Shown here piece after piece: positions 23,758 to 36,896 of a DNA stretch of 64,000 nt (position 1 is the stretch's first letter; the number at the start of each line of letters is the position of its first letter). Both the position numbers and the translations under genes were made by a program. The stretch comes from Plantago major (Eukaryota > Streptophyta > Magnoliopsida > Lamiales > Plantaginaceae), in contig CM048843.1 of NCBI GenBank assembly GCA_026545765.1, forward strand, positions 6,740,001 through 6,804,000. The letters are read 5' to 3'. The notes beneath the pieces are model-generated. The model saw only the letters and a list, made by a program, of their open reading frames with translations. It made no database searches and was not told the DNA's origin.

Positions 23758-24599
23758 CCAATCTTAAAACAATTATGGAGTGTATTCTCTTATCATTTTG
23801 GATTCGAGTTTATAGTCATTTTGATATTGGAGATATTAATTTTATGAATTTCTTGTGTAGGAAAAAAGGAAGAATTGGTAATCGTTTGATTTCCAACAAC
23901 AAGTTGTCCTCGATCGTTTTTGTAACACCAATTGGAGAAAAATGGTGAATGTTTAAAACCATTTTCAATATGGTGAGTATTGAGTTGTTGGTGATGGTTG
24001 GTAATTCTCAAATTGCCACACTTATTTTGTTGGATTACAATCTTAATGGTATTTGTTACATTGGACTTTAGTATGATTTTATATCAATTGTTAACATTAG
24101 ATTTAAAGTTCTTACAAAACTTATATATTTCCTTTGGAATTGAGAAACAGAAGTATGCATGTGGTAATTGACATGTAAATGGATTTTGGAATTGAATTTT
24201 GTTGGTCGGTAATGATAATATCATTTACTTATATTCAAAATTCTTTTGGAATTACAAGGCATGCGACTACATTTTATTAGACCAATAATATTGTCATTGA
24301 TTGGATGTTTCAAAATGAACTTTAATTCCATTTTGTTTTGATGGAATTATTGAGAAAATTCATTTGTGTGCTTTTGAGTTCCAAGTTTGAAGGGCCAATG
24401 TGTTTATGTTGATGGTTACAACATTAAAAATTCGTTGATACATCATGATTAATTGTGAATCTTTCACAATATATGATCTTTCATTTGATCATGTTGGGTC
24501 TTGTGGGTTAGCTCACCATGGTGGCTTGTGTAGCTCTTGAGGGTGAGTTTAACATTGGAATGGCGAGTGCCATTGGATTATGGAACCTCCTATGTACTG
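23758..24599 (+). other. Decayed 5' internal (gag) part of the level-1 copia element
   Basis: No open frame. The position, between the LTR and the protease remnant, is the only evidence that this was gag. Confidence 0.5.
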
Positions 24600-27564
24600 T
24601 CGTATATGAGGTGAACCTTTTTGGTTTAAACACCAAAAGAGTGGTTAAATGATACTGGTGCTACCAGTCACGTGCGCTTTGTCAAGCTAGTTGGATGAAA
24701 ATGAGATAGTTGAAAAGTTGTACATGGAGAATTCTGATTCCTATGACATCAAGGTCATGGGAAGGTGATTTTGAAATGACATATTGGCTCAATTTTTTTT
24801 AATAAAGTGTTATATGTATATAAGATTAGGATGAATCTAATTTTTTTAATTCTTTCCTAATCAAGTATGACATATGTATTTTGGTTGAGTCTATTAAGGT
24901 TACTGTGACCATGAATGATGTCTATATTGGCCAATGGTATGTTACCGAAGGCATGTTCAAAATCAATGTAATGCTTGTTGACACCAATACTAATGGAAAA
25001 GCTATGAATTCTACGTACTTGTTTGAGTCTTTTGACACATGAAATGGTAGACTTGGACATGTTAATTATACTACTTTGAGTAAATTAATTAACATGAAAT
25101 GTTTACCAACGTTTCACGTAGATGCCTCACCCAATAGTGAAGTATGTGACAAAGCAAAGTTGAAAAAATCTTTTCAATATGTTGAAAGGAAAACTGGACC
25201 ACTTGATTTAATTCATACATATGTGTATGATTTCAAATTAAATCCAATGTGTATGGTTAACATGTTTGTCATTACTTTTATAGATTACTTTTATAGATGA
25301 CTGCACTAAGTTTTGGTTTGTGTAATTTATCAAAAGTAAAGATGAAGAAATAGAGAAGTTGTGCTCTCTATAAGAATGAAGTTGAGAATAAGCTCAACAA
25401 AAGGGTTAATGTGATGAGGAGTAATTGTGTGGGGAATATGTTTCGCCACTTGAAAATTTGTGTGCGTTTAGTGGCATAAGATATATGATTAATGCTCCTT
25501 ACTCACTTCAATCAAACATGGCATAACCGGTACTTGGAAAGAAAAGATGAATGCTATGTTAATCACTTTTGAGACGAACCAAGAAATGTGGGAGAGAAGC
25601 TATTCTAAAAGCTAACCACATTTTTAACAAGGTTCTAAAAGCGGAATATAAGTGCCCTTATGTGTTGTGGCATGAAAGCTTGTCTTCTATAAACACTTGT
25701 GAGTGTGGGGGTGTCTTGCTATGATGGTCCTTTACCTAAGAATATTAAGGTAGGACCTAAAGACGGTTGGTTGCATTTTTTGGTTATGCACATAACAGTG
25801 GTTCTTATCGATTCTTGGTGGTGAAATCCGAAATTTCTGACATACACAAGAACACGATAATGGAATCACGGATGCTTCATTTTTTGACGATGTGTTTCCA
25901 TGTAAAAGGTTAGAAGATGTTGTTAGCAGCTCTTCTAAACAGACACATGAGGAAACGCAAGAAAAGAATGAAGAGAGTGAAAAATAAGATATTGAACCGA
26001 CACGAGGCAAACGTGTAAGAATTGCAAAAGATTGGGGTCCTGAGTACTTGACTACTTTCATGCTTGAAAGTGAACCTCAAAGTTACCAAGAGGTTGTGAC
26101 CTCAACGAAAGGACCCATGTGGAAAGAAGCTATCAATAGTGAAATTCAATCTATTTTGCAAAATTATACTTGAGAATTAGTAGATCTTCCTTAGGAAGTA
26201 AACCACTAGGTTACAAGTGGATTTTCAAGAGAAAATTGAAGCTTGATGGAACTATTGATAAGGATAAAGTCAAGACTATTTTGAGACATATTATCATGTG
26301 TCGAGATTAACATCCTTTAGGATGATAATTGTGTTTGCTTCTTTGCGAAATCTTGAACTTCATCAGATGGAAGAAAAGATCGCTTTTCTAAATTGTGATT
26401 TAGAAGAAGGGATTTATATGGAACAACATGAAGGTTTTTCTGCACCCGGTCAGGAAAATGAGGTTTTTAAATTGGTGAAGTCTTTGTATGGCTTGAAACA
26501 AGCACCAAAGCAGTGGCATGAGAAGTTTGATAATGCCATGATGGAGAATAGGTTTGTCATTATGAAATTGACAAATGTGTGTACATAAAGGAAACAGAAA
26601 ATGGCTCATTTTACGTCTTTATGTAGACGACATGCTTATCATTGGGAGTGATGATAAAATGGTCAAATCTACGAAGGATATGTTGAAATCCAGATTTGAT
26701 ATGAAAGACATGGGCCGAGCTGATGTAATCCTTGGGATTCAAATTGTTAGAACACTGAATGGGTTGATGTTGAATCAGTCTCACTATGTGGACAAGATTC
26801 TTGAGAAATTCAACAAAGATGGTGTTGAAACAACTAGAACTCCATTGGCCATCAGTGTTCAACTTGCAAAGAATAGTGGCTTGGGAGTGTCTTGAGTTGA
26901 GTACTCTAGGATAATCAGAAGCCAAATGTACTTGATGCACGACACAAGGCCTGATCTTGCCTCTGTTGTAAGTAAACTGAGTCGCTACACGAAAAAAAAA
27001 TAAAAATCTATGAGTTAGTCATTGAAGGCTATAATGAGAGTACCGAAGTACTTGAGATTTACTCGTGATTGTGGGCTGCAGTATACTAGATATCGTGTTG
27101 TGCTACTGGATCTCTAATTTCAAGAATGTTAAATCCACTAGTGGATATTGTCCTCATTTTTTGTGGGGTGCAACAATTTCTCGGAAATTTTCTAAACAAA
27201 TTATTATAACAAGATCCACGATGGAAGCAAAGTTTATTGCGTTGAACTCATGTGTAGAGGAAGCCGGGTGGCTACGCATATTTTTTAAAAGTCTTCCTTA
27301 TTGGCCAGAACTTGTGCCAAGCAATATGTTTGCATTGTTTTAGCCAATCTGCAATTGGTAGAGCACAAAGTTATTTGTATAACGGTAAGTCTAGACATAT
27401 TAGACAAATGCATAAGCCCCGTTAGACAACTTCTCACGACTAGTATTATCTCGATAGAATTTGTGATGTCTAAAGATAATTTAGCGGATCCATTAACCAG
27501 AGGGTTATGTCGTGAGATGATAGCAAAGTCTTCCACTGGAATGGGATTGCAGACTTTGACTTAG
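24600..27564 (+). pseudogene. Copia pol remnant of the level-1 element
   Basis: Pieces occur in order across several frames. There is a protease-like DTGATSH near 24650. A GAG-pre-integrase piece (NGRLGHVNYTTLSKL) lies near 25045, then a degraded integrase with CDKAKLKKSF near 25150. RT fragments are IAFLNCDLEEGIYM near 26380, LYGLKQAPKQWH near 26490 and LYVDDMLIIGSDD near 26615. The RNase H fragments are [12 protein letters not shown] near 27135, [16 protein letters not shown] near 27215 and KDNLADPLTRGL near 27475. There are many stops and frameshifts, so it is far older than the level-3 element. Confidence 0.9.
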
Positions 27565-28070
27565 GGTTGATGCGAAGGAAAACCCAACCTAGTTGACTGG
27601 AGATCCCAAGATCTAGGTTCAAAGGGACAACCTGATTGTATCGACGTGGAGTTCACTGTGGGGGTTTACCAATATAGTGACGAGAGTTAAAGAGGTTAAA
27701 CATGTGGTTTTTAATGATTTTTTCTAGTAACTTTGTTACACGGGGTATGGGATCACCTATGTGAGAGTGAAGTGTGGGCCGCTTCAACAAGAATTAAATC
27801 CCAAATTCTTGTATGCTCTTGCAGAACCAGGAAAGGTGTTCATGGACTAAACGAATACAACCATGAGAACAAAGCTATGCCAGATAGAAATCTATGTGGA
27901 ATACACCGTCGTTTACATAACGACAGAACAGTTCAAAGACATCATGTCTACTGGTCAGCTAGTAAAGAAGGTGCATTCTTACGAGGGAGGGTTCAAGGGT
28001 GGTAACACCTACCTATCCTATGCAGGTATTCGATCGTAGGATTATATGACCTGAAGATGAAGTTTTTCTT

Positions 28071-28082
28071 CATGTGGGGGAT
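28071..28082 (+). other. Polypurine tract of the level-1 element
   Basis: catgtggggga directly before the 3' LTR start TGTTGGAAAT at 28083; the purine-rich GTGGGGGA is typical of copia elements. Confidence 0.6.
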
Positions 28083-28740
28083 TGTTGGAAATAATGAAGA
28101 AAAAAGAAAATGTAAATAATTCCTTGAAGGGTATATTTACATAGAGACCATTTCTTAGTTATTTGTTAATTAAGAAAATAAAATATATATTCGTAAGCAA
28201 CTCGGTAAAAGTTTCGAATCGATATATTGTACGCCCAGAACGGACCTTGGGTTAGTGAGGAATAAGTGCTTAAAGTTAGAAGGTGTAGTGGTTTTATACC
28301 ACATTACTTGAGAGCAAGTATAGTCTTTAGTTTATAATCTACTAGTTCCTACTTGGTGTTCAAGTTGTGTAGCTAGGTGAGTTGAGTGCAAATCCTGGCC
28401 AGATTTGTATACAAAACTAGTGGACTTATGTGTGAGTGGGGTGCGCGCGAACCTCTGACATGAATGTTGAACCGAACCAAGCTCAAATGGGTTAGCCCTT
28501 GTGAGCTAAGGTTTTGTTGGTTCAACTTCTTCAACCTTCTAGAAGCTTTTACTTCAAATTGAAGTTTGTAACTCATGTAAGTTACAAGCTATGTTATGAA
28601 ACCCGGCGGGTCGACCCGGTTTAACCGCGACTCGGAGGGGGGTCCGGGCCGAAAACCCCCCAAAACTGGAAAAAATCGAATTTCGGTAAAAACCCGGCGG
28701 AACCGGTAAAAACACGGTTAAAAACCGGTTCCAACCGGGT

Positions 28741-29237
28741 TTGTTATTAAAAAAAAAAAAAAAACTAAAGTCTAAAATAGGAGATGAGAAAAAATCCCCA
28801 ATCAAAACAACCCTAATCGCGTTCCTTCCTTTTCACTTTTCAGTCTTCTTCGGTTCTTCTTCCTTTTCCGTTTTTGGCTTTTGCGGCTCTTCTTCAGTTC
28901 TTCTCCCGTTCTTTCTTCAGTTCGTCTCTATTCTCTATTCAGTTCTTCTCCCGTTCTTTCTTCAGTTTTGCGGTTGGCTCTGTCTCTGTGCAGTTCGGAT
29001 GTGTCTCTGTTGGGCTCTGTTCATTCAATCGGCTCTTGGTAAGTAAAGTATTAATCTTGTTCTTGCGTTTTTCAGTTGCTCCTTCTACTTGTATGTACTA
29101 TGTAGTATGTTGCTTCTTGTTGCATTTTGGCATTTTGTAGTTGCTCTTCTACTTGTATTTTGCTTCTGTAGTGTTGAGTTTTGTTTAGTTAGTAATTTAG
29201 CTTCTGCTAGTGCAAATGCATATGTATCTTGTAGGAT
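28741..29237 (+). other. 5' leader of the hAT transposase gene
   Basis: CT-rich DNA with repeats of cagttcttctcccgttctttcttcagt at about 28896-28970. Overlapping short frames have no domain and reflect the repeats. Confidence 0.5.
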
Positions 29238-31335
29238 ATGGACCGTCGGACGCCATCATCAGCAGCTTCTGCTAGTGCAAATGCTTCTGAAAATGCTCCA
29301 GCTGCTCACTCAGTTCATCAAAAAGTTGATCCAGCTTGGCAGTATTGTGTTGAAATTGGACAATCTGGTAAGAATAAGATTCTGCAATGCACTCTTTGTG
29401 AAAAAGTGTTCAAAGGGGGAGGGATTAATAGAGTGAAACAACATTTAGCACGCAAGAAAGGTGAGGTTGCGGGTTATCTAAAGGTTACTAAAGATATCAG
29501 TGATGAAATGAATGGTATTCTAGCTACTAGGGATGTTGAAAGACAAACTAAGATGGAAATGGATGATACGTTTGTAGTTGAGGATGAAGAAACTATTGGT
29601 GGCTCTGGGATAAAAAAAAAATGAAAACGATATGGAGTTACATGAAAGGCAATGCATCGTTAGACCTGAAACAGCCTAGCATAAAAGAATGGCAAAATAA
29701 AGAAAGAAAGCATGAAGCTGATATGTCTGTTGCATTGTGGTTCTATGATGCTTGTATTCCCTTTAATGACGTCAACTCTGAATACTTTAAGGCTGCAATG
29801 AATAAGGTAGCAACCATGGGCTCTGGATACACTGGTCCAACTTATCATGCATTGAGAGTTCCTTTACTTAAAGAAGCTAAAACTCAAGTGTCTTTAAGCA
29901 TTGATGCTTTGCGATCTAGGTGGGTTAAGGAGGGGTGTACCATTATGGGTGATGGTTAGACTGATAACCATGGTAGATCTTTGATCAATTACTTGGTGTA
30001 TAGCCCTAATGGTATATCGTTTATTGAGTCATGTGATGTCTCTAACACTGCTTCAACTGCTGATGATTTGTATAATCTGTTTGCAAGAATCATTGAGTAT
30101 GTTGGGAAAGAGAATGTTGTTCATGTGGTTAGTGACAATGTAGCTAACTACAAAGCTGTTGGGGCTAAGATTCACAAGGAATATCCTAAGATTTTTTGGT
30201 CTCCATGCTCTGCTCACTGTATCAATTTGATGTTGCAAGATATTGGCAAAATGGAAAGAGTAAGCAATTGCATCTTTCGAGCTTCTAGAATCACTGTGTT
30301 TGTTTATAACACCAAATGGACACGTGGTTGGTTGCGTGAAAGGCCTGGATGGACTGACATAATTACTCCTAGAGCTACTAGATTTGGCACTAGTTTCATT
30401 GCATTGAAGAGTTTGTATGATCATAAACATCATTTGGAGGCATTGGTCATAGACCCTGGTTTTAAAAAGTTCTTGAGAACTGCAAAGGGTAAGAGAGTGA
30501 AAGACATTGTATTTGATAGTAGGTTTTGGAATAATTGCTTACTCATTGTGAAAGTGACTGAACCATTGATGAGATTGTTGCGTATTTGTGACACTGATGA
30601 GAAACCTTCTTTGGGTTATGTGTTTGAGGGGTTGACAAGAGCTGTTAATGGTACAAAGGCTGTATTTAATAATGTTGAGAGGAGATACAAACCATTTGTT
30701 GATATCATTGAGGAGAGGAGGGATAAGATGTTGAGGAAGGATCTCCACGCAGCTGCATACTGGTTGAATCCAACATTCCAATATGATAGAGAGACTCCAA
30801 TGCCTTCTCTTGCTTATGATGGTTTTCTTGACCTTATTCAAGAGCTTTATGGGGATTCTGAAGGTGTCACATCAGAGCTTACAATGTTCCGTGAGGCTCA
30901 AGGTAGGTTTGGAATGTCACTTGCTAAAAAAGATGCAAAAAGGATCAGACCGGGTATGTTTATTGAATTGTATATAGTCTTGCATATGTATAAGTGTTAT
31001 TATGTTTGTAACTCACAATTATTTCTTCATATTTAGATGAATGGTGGAGAATATTTGGCAATGGTGCACCAAACTTGCAGAATCTTGCCATCAGACTTCT
31101 GAGTCAGACATCATCCTCTTCAGGTTGTGAGCGCAATTGGAGTGTGTTTGAGCGCATTCATACTAAGAAGAGAAATAGGCTGGAGCATAAAAGGCTTAAT
31201 GATCTTGTCTTTGTACACTACAATTTGCGCTTGAAGAATCAGTATATGGTTCTTTAACTCATGTTTTGTTATAGTTATATAACGTATTGAATATTGATCT
31301 TGATGATTACTTGACCTTTGTTTTTATATTGTTTG

Positions 31336-32967
31336 TGTTGGTCCAGATAACGGCAAAGTAAAAGACTGGGGGGGGGGGGGGGAGGGGTGAATAGTCTTTT
31401 AAAACTTTTGTCGATAAGCACAGTTTCTCAGATATCTGTGAAGATATCTAATACTTAATTTCAGATAGCGGAAGACTTTCTTAAGATAAGTGCACGTGTT
31501 CAGCAAGATAAGTGTAAGTACTTTGCAATATGAGTAAAACAAGTAATAAGCTGCAGAAAGTAAATAACACAAGTCTTTTTATAGTGGTATCTGAAGGTGG
31601 CGTAATCCTTCAACTAATCCACTTCGGTCTTTCTCAGACCTAGAATCCACTAAGATAAATGAGGTAACCTTACAGATATCTTTTCTTGATTCCTAAATAC
31701 ACTAGGTTCCCAACCAAGTGTTCCCCCTGAGTTATTCCCCAGCTTTCACGGCTAAGTACTTCCTGTACTCAGAAACCTTTTTGAGCTGTTCCTTAGTTTC
31801 CCAAACTAAGTACTTCCTGTGCTCAATAACCTTGGAGTTATTCCTTAGTTTCCCAAACTAAGTACTTCTTGTACTCCACGCCGTTTAAGGTGTTAGTTTT
31901 AGGTTTGTTTGTCAAGTGAGCTTCTTAAATAACTTATTCAGTTATTCAGATAGCTCTATGAATCAAGTATACTTAATACACTTTTCAATGTATGGTATCT
32001 TGTTCTCTACTGACCCAAGTCTATTGTAAGTGTTCCAGAGAATGAATCTCAGATACGAAATCTTAGTTCAATTCCTTCACAGATAACAATGCTCGTTACG
32101 GATCAGGACACTTAGAACTTTTGTGCTACTTAGAATCAAGAGCTTTGGTCGCAACAGAAAGCTTGAAAGTAAGTAGTTTGCTTGAGAGAGCTTGTATGAA
32201 TCTTCAGTATAAGTTCAGTGATCTAAAGTGTTCAGTGTCTTGTGTGTATTCTCAAGCAGTCTAAGTGTTGATATTTATAGATGAATTTTGAGTGCCGTTT
32301 GAATAGTATCCGTTAGGCTTAAATCAAATTCAAACTATTGATATCTGAGTATAGTACTGTAGCAGGTTTGTCTTCTTCTTGAAGCTGACTTTTGTTCAGA
32401 CATTTCTGTCTGCGTATTTAATGCACTGTACTATACTTTGTCCTGTATTGCCAACGGAACTATGCAAGCTTTCTGAGGCTTTGCACGTTCTTTTCCAGAG
32501 ATCATCATAGCTCCAGATACCACTTGTTTAAACAACTTGTTATAATATGTTTCTTTTTCAGAAGCGTATTATATGTCCAAGGTATCTGAGTGTAGATATC
32601 TGTGGGCACTTTCCTCGTCTCAGAAACCTTTTATTCTCAGATATCTTTTGCAACGTGTTTCGAAACACTTTTCTTCAAGATATCTGGACATAGGTATCTG
32701 AAAAACCCTTGTCTTCAGCAATCTTGTGCAGTCTTCAAATCTTCAAATTTGTTGAACTTTTCCTGGTGGATGCCTTCTTCTTGGTCTTCTTCAGAAGATA
32801 AAAATTACATTTCGAGACCTAACATCCTATACAAGATTTGCTAGACTATCATACTTAGTGAGATTCCTCTTTTACAGTGTTCAAGTGAACTAAGAGTACT
32901 AATCACCTTTTTGAGCTAAGATAAGTCATTAGGTTGCTGATCAAAATCTAAACAGATATTCCTAACA
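31336..32967 (-). repeat. 3' LTR (element sense) of the level-3 element
   Basis: 1632 bp, TGTTAGGAAT...CCAACA in the sense strand. A TATA box (CTATAAATAT) lies at 32271-32280. A G-run is at 31370-31385. The motif AGATATCTG recurs many times. Confidence 0.92.
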
Positions 32968-32982
32968 AATTTCCCCCATTTT
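32968..32982 (-). other. Polypurine tract of the level-3 element
   Basis: AAAATGGGGGAAATT in the sense strand, immediately before the LTR start TGTTAGG. Confidence 0.75.
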
Positions 32983-33350
32983 GATCAGTCAACAATGACT
33001 ATCTGACCTATTACAAGTCTGGATGAGGAAACAATCCACCACTTAATCATTTCTTATGATCTTTTAATTCATATAATTAAGTGCAGAAAGTAAACATCAA
33101 CCAAATCACAAGGTGTGATCTTTGCTGACAAGTTATCTTATATATAAAATGATATCTGAGAGTAAGTTCATCAGATATGATACAGAGAAAGCTTACAGAT
33201 AACTTTTTCAAGATTTAACAGAAAAGATCAATCAGCAAAATCACAGAAACTACTTAGTGAAATAGAACAACAGGAGTTACCAAGCTCCAAGTGACCATTC
33301 TAAATGACAAGCCTTCAAAGATCTTCAAGTCTTCAAAATAGCTCCATGAA

Positions 33351-33635
33351 TCAGTCTGCAAATTTCCTATCACCAAACCTTTTGATATCATCAGAGTAGT
33401 CATAGAGAAGGGTTCTGACAATCATCTCTGTGTCTCTGGCAAATCCACAGACTTCCTTGTAGGTTTTGGTGGGATTTCTCTTGAAAAAATGCTTGACCCA
33501 CAGATACTTTCCCCACTTCCAGACATGCTCGATTCTGATATCTGATAGTTTGAAGTATTCATAAATAATCTTCAGATATCTGATGTCACCCTTGTATTGA
33601 TCTTCAGTTAAGTAGAAGGACTCATAGGGTTCCAC
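33351..33635 (-). CDS. Last small ORF of the level-3 accessory region
   Basis: 94 codons on the accessory-gene strand, between the long accessory ORF and the polypurine tract. It is rich in Tyr, Trp, Lys and charged residues (HVWKWGKYLWVKHFFKRNP). No domain was recognised. It may be a terminal exon of the accessory gene, since the frame between 33650 and 33884 is broken by stops. It might equally be a chance frame in the 3' internal region. Confidence 0.35.
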   Translation of the reverse strand: MEPYESFYLTEDQYKGDIRYLKIIYEYFKLSDIRIEHVWKWGKYLWVKHFFKRNPTKTYKEVCGFARDTEMIVRTLLYDYSDDIKRFGDRKFAD

Positions 33636-33883
33636 CGCAAGTCTTGCTCTTGTGCCTGTTCGAGAATGTTAGAATTCTGCACATCATCTGGCTTTCCATA
33701 AGGACATTCATCAGAGAGGTCCTTCTTCATGGCTTATGTTCTCTTGATTACTTCAAAATCCAACCATGCTTTGATGTGGTTGGTGTTAATCAAGATTGGC
33801 TTATCTTTTCTCCATGCCATGAGCTGTTTATGGATTGGTTCTGGAAACCTTGAATTTACCAGTAAGTGCTTGAGTTCCAGAAT

Positions 33884-36150
33884 TCAGTAGCCATTCTTCT
33901 GATTAATGCACCTGTAGACAGAGGAATTGTTGTTATTCTTCACATACTCAATTTTGGCTTCTTCTGGCCTGAGTGGAAGTTGACTTTGTCTTTGTTCAGC
34001 TCTCAGCCTGTTCCTTCTTTGTCTAGAATTCTCCTTTGGGGGATTGCTTGAAGAACCACCCTGGATTGACTTGTTATTTCCAGAGGGTGTTTCAGCTGCT
34101 AAAGGCTTTGTAGCTATGGGCTCAGTTAGGCTATCGATTTTTCTTTTTCTGTGAAGAGGAGCTTCATCTTCATCAGTCTCTTCATCATCATCAAGATTAA
34201 TTCTTATGAGACTTTTGGAGCTTTCTTCATTGCCCAGGGATTTGATTTGGCCTTCTTCTTCTTCAGAAGAAGATTCATCAATCCCTCTTACTTGTCTTCT
34301 CCTTGGAGCCTTGGTACTCCTTGGAGGTCTTTTTGCCATGGCCCTTGTTACCATTGTAGTTTCTTCAGTTGGCTGCTGGGAAGTAGCTACTATTTGCAAA
34401 GCAGCTTGATTTGATGAGGGATCATTTATTCTGAGTGGTGGCTGGGAAGTTTTCTTATTTCCTCTTCCTTTCTGAGCGGCACCAACTCTAGATTTCTTCT
34501 TTCCTTCCCCCTGATCTTGAGATCCAAATTCTTCCCCCTTAGTCATTGTTGACTGACTAAGTACCACAAAAGAATCTGAGAGGGACTCAAAATTCTTTTG
34601 CAAGTAGTTGTAGGCAGTAACCAACTTCTGAAGTTCAGCCTTGAGCTCCTGATTTTGTTTGATAAGTCCATTTTCCTTATCAGTGAGCTCTACCAATGGG
34701 CCTAGTATGGCATCTGCTTTTCCAGCAGTGTAACTTGCCTCATGAAAAGCTTTTTCAGCTAATGACATATCATCGTCCCTTATCATTCCCAGATCATTCT
34801 GAGCAATAACCATACTGGTTGTTCTCTGAGTAATGAGTTCTGTGAACTTCTTCATTTCTGAGGGGACGGAGGCAATTACATCTTTGTTTTGTAAAGACAT
34901 CTCCTTTTTAAGATGTGCCAAAACTTGGTATCTATTCATGTATTCATGGGAGTGGACATTTGGTAGTTTGTTGAAAACTTCTGGAGCAATTAGCTTCCTT
35001 TTAAGATGAGAAACCCTCAAATGTTCATTGCGGTGTGCTGCCAAAGTCTTGTCTTCTTCATCATCTGAGTCTTCAGCCCAGTGATCTTCATCCTCTTGGA
35101 CATGTTCAAGATTTTCTAGTCCAGCAACCATCTCATAGATAGGCTTCTTTCCTTTCTGAGAGGAGGATGGTATGTCTTTTTCTGGTGATGGAGCCTTAGC
35201 ATCATGCTTTTCTTTAGATACTTCTTCAGTATCTAATTCCTTAGCAATAGCATTTACAGCATCCTGGAGCTCTTTAACCTCAGAGTAAGCTACTGTCTCT
35301 TGTAAGTATTGATCTTGTAGTTGTTGAGGTTATCTCTGGATTTAACTAGCTCTTCTTCAAGTTGAAGATGGAGCTGTTGCTCTTCTTCCAACAGTTGTTT
35401 GAGTTGAGCAGCTCTGTTTTGAGTATTTAACATCTTCTGAGTTGTTTCCTCAGAGTACTCAACTACTTGTTCAGTAGTGTCTTTTTGTTGTTGGGATTGC
35501 TGTGAAGGATGGGTGGATTTCTGAGGAGATGGAGGAGGGGATTTCTGTGATGTCCTCTCGGTGTGCTTTTCAGCAGCTGAGGCATTGTTTCCTTGTGGAA
35601 TTCCTCCTGTCCCTGGTGCAAGGGCATCATCATCCGTCATATCATCATCATCCTTTTTGTGATGGTCAGAGGGAGGTTCATCAAAGTTATTCTCATTTAT
35701 TTCTTCCTCCTCACCGTCTTCAGATACAAGATTAATCACTACAGGAATAGTGATCTTCTGCCCATTAACCTCTTCTTGTTCAGAAGGAATAAATTGTAGT
35801 GTCTGGGGCAGGACTGGCTTGAATGCCATCTGCAATCTTGTCTGACCATCTGCCTGTTTGAAGGCTTGCACCAATTTGTGTGCCACTTCCTTGGAAAAAT
35901 CCTTACGCATTAAGGTCGCAACTTGATATTGTTTAGTAGGGAACATTGCGTGGATATAGTTTTCCAGATCAAGAGCTCGTGCTCGTCTTGTTGGTTGATC
36001 TGTGATTCTCAGTATTTCAGAGAGATCAGAGCACCTTAACCTTTGCCATTTCTTGAAGCATTGAATATGCTTTGGCAAGGTATGAGTCTTGAAGAAGGGA
36101 AGAAGGTTTTCATAGTCATCATGTGACTCCTTCTTGGCACCACTTTGAAC
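33884..36150 (-). pseudogene. Accessory (envelope-like) gene of the level-3 element, 3' exon
   Basis: This exon follows an AG acceptor at 36151-36152 (ctttcag) and runs about 750 codons. One frameshift near 35315 joins the upstream frame (to 35290) to the downstream frame (open from about 35290 to 33884). Its product is very polar: an N-terminal folded-looking part (WQRLRCSDLSEILRITD), acidic and Gln/Ser/Pro-rich linkers, coiled-coil segments (QLKQLLEEEQQLHLQLEEEL; ENGLIKQNQELKAELQKL), then basic patches (KRPPRSTKAPRRRQVRG) like nuclear localisation signals. No enzyme motif and no clear membrane segment. The 'envelope-like' label rests only on position after pol; viral function is not shown by the sequence. 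Confidence 0.6.
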
Positions 36151-36223
36151 CTGAAAGAGTTTTGAATTAGTTTCAAAACTTGTGTAGATATCTGAGTTTT
36201 AGAGTAGTCAAGATCTGTGTTAC

Positions 36224-36643
36224 CTGTGCAACAGCAACAGGCTCAGAAGGTTGGACTACTGAGGTTCCAGGTGCCTCAGATAACTTCGTGTGAGGAGGAG
36301 ACTTGGAAGTCTGATCCTCAACATCCTCTCTTTCTTCTTGAACCTGAGAATTATAACACTTTAGGAAATTTCATCAAGAAAAATTCTATTTACAAAATCA
36401 GATATCAGAGAGGTCAATTACCTCCACTATTGGAGGCTCAGATACTTGTTGCTCAGAGACTTGTGCAGTCTCTAGAAAATTTTCTTGTGATGAAGACTTT
36501 GATGCCTCATCAATTTTCATTTGTTGTGGGGATTGAGCGGGCAATTCCCCAGCAACTTCTACTTCTTTTTGAACCTGTTAAGTAGAAAGTGTTAGTTTGA
36601 GAAAAATGATCACAGATTTGTCTTTGAAGATTATAGGTATCTG

Positions 36644-36723
<80 letters not shown>

Positions 36724-36803
36724 GCATATATATATATATACATGCATATATATATATACATGCATATATATATATATGTATACATATACATATATATATA
36801 TGC

Positions 36804-36896
<93 letters not shown>

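Noticed and set aside
23089..28576. Identical 67-codon minus-strand frames at 23089-23292 and 28373-28576
   Set aside because: They lie in the two LTRs of the level-1 element; no gene.
28741..29436. Overlapping plus-strand frames rich in Phe, Ser and Leu
   Set aside because: CT-rich repeated leader of the hAT transposase, with frames overlapping the true start at 29238.
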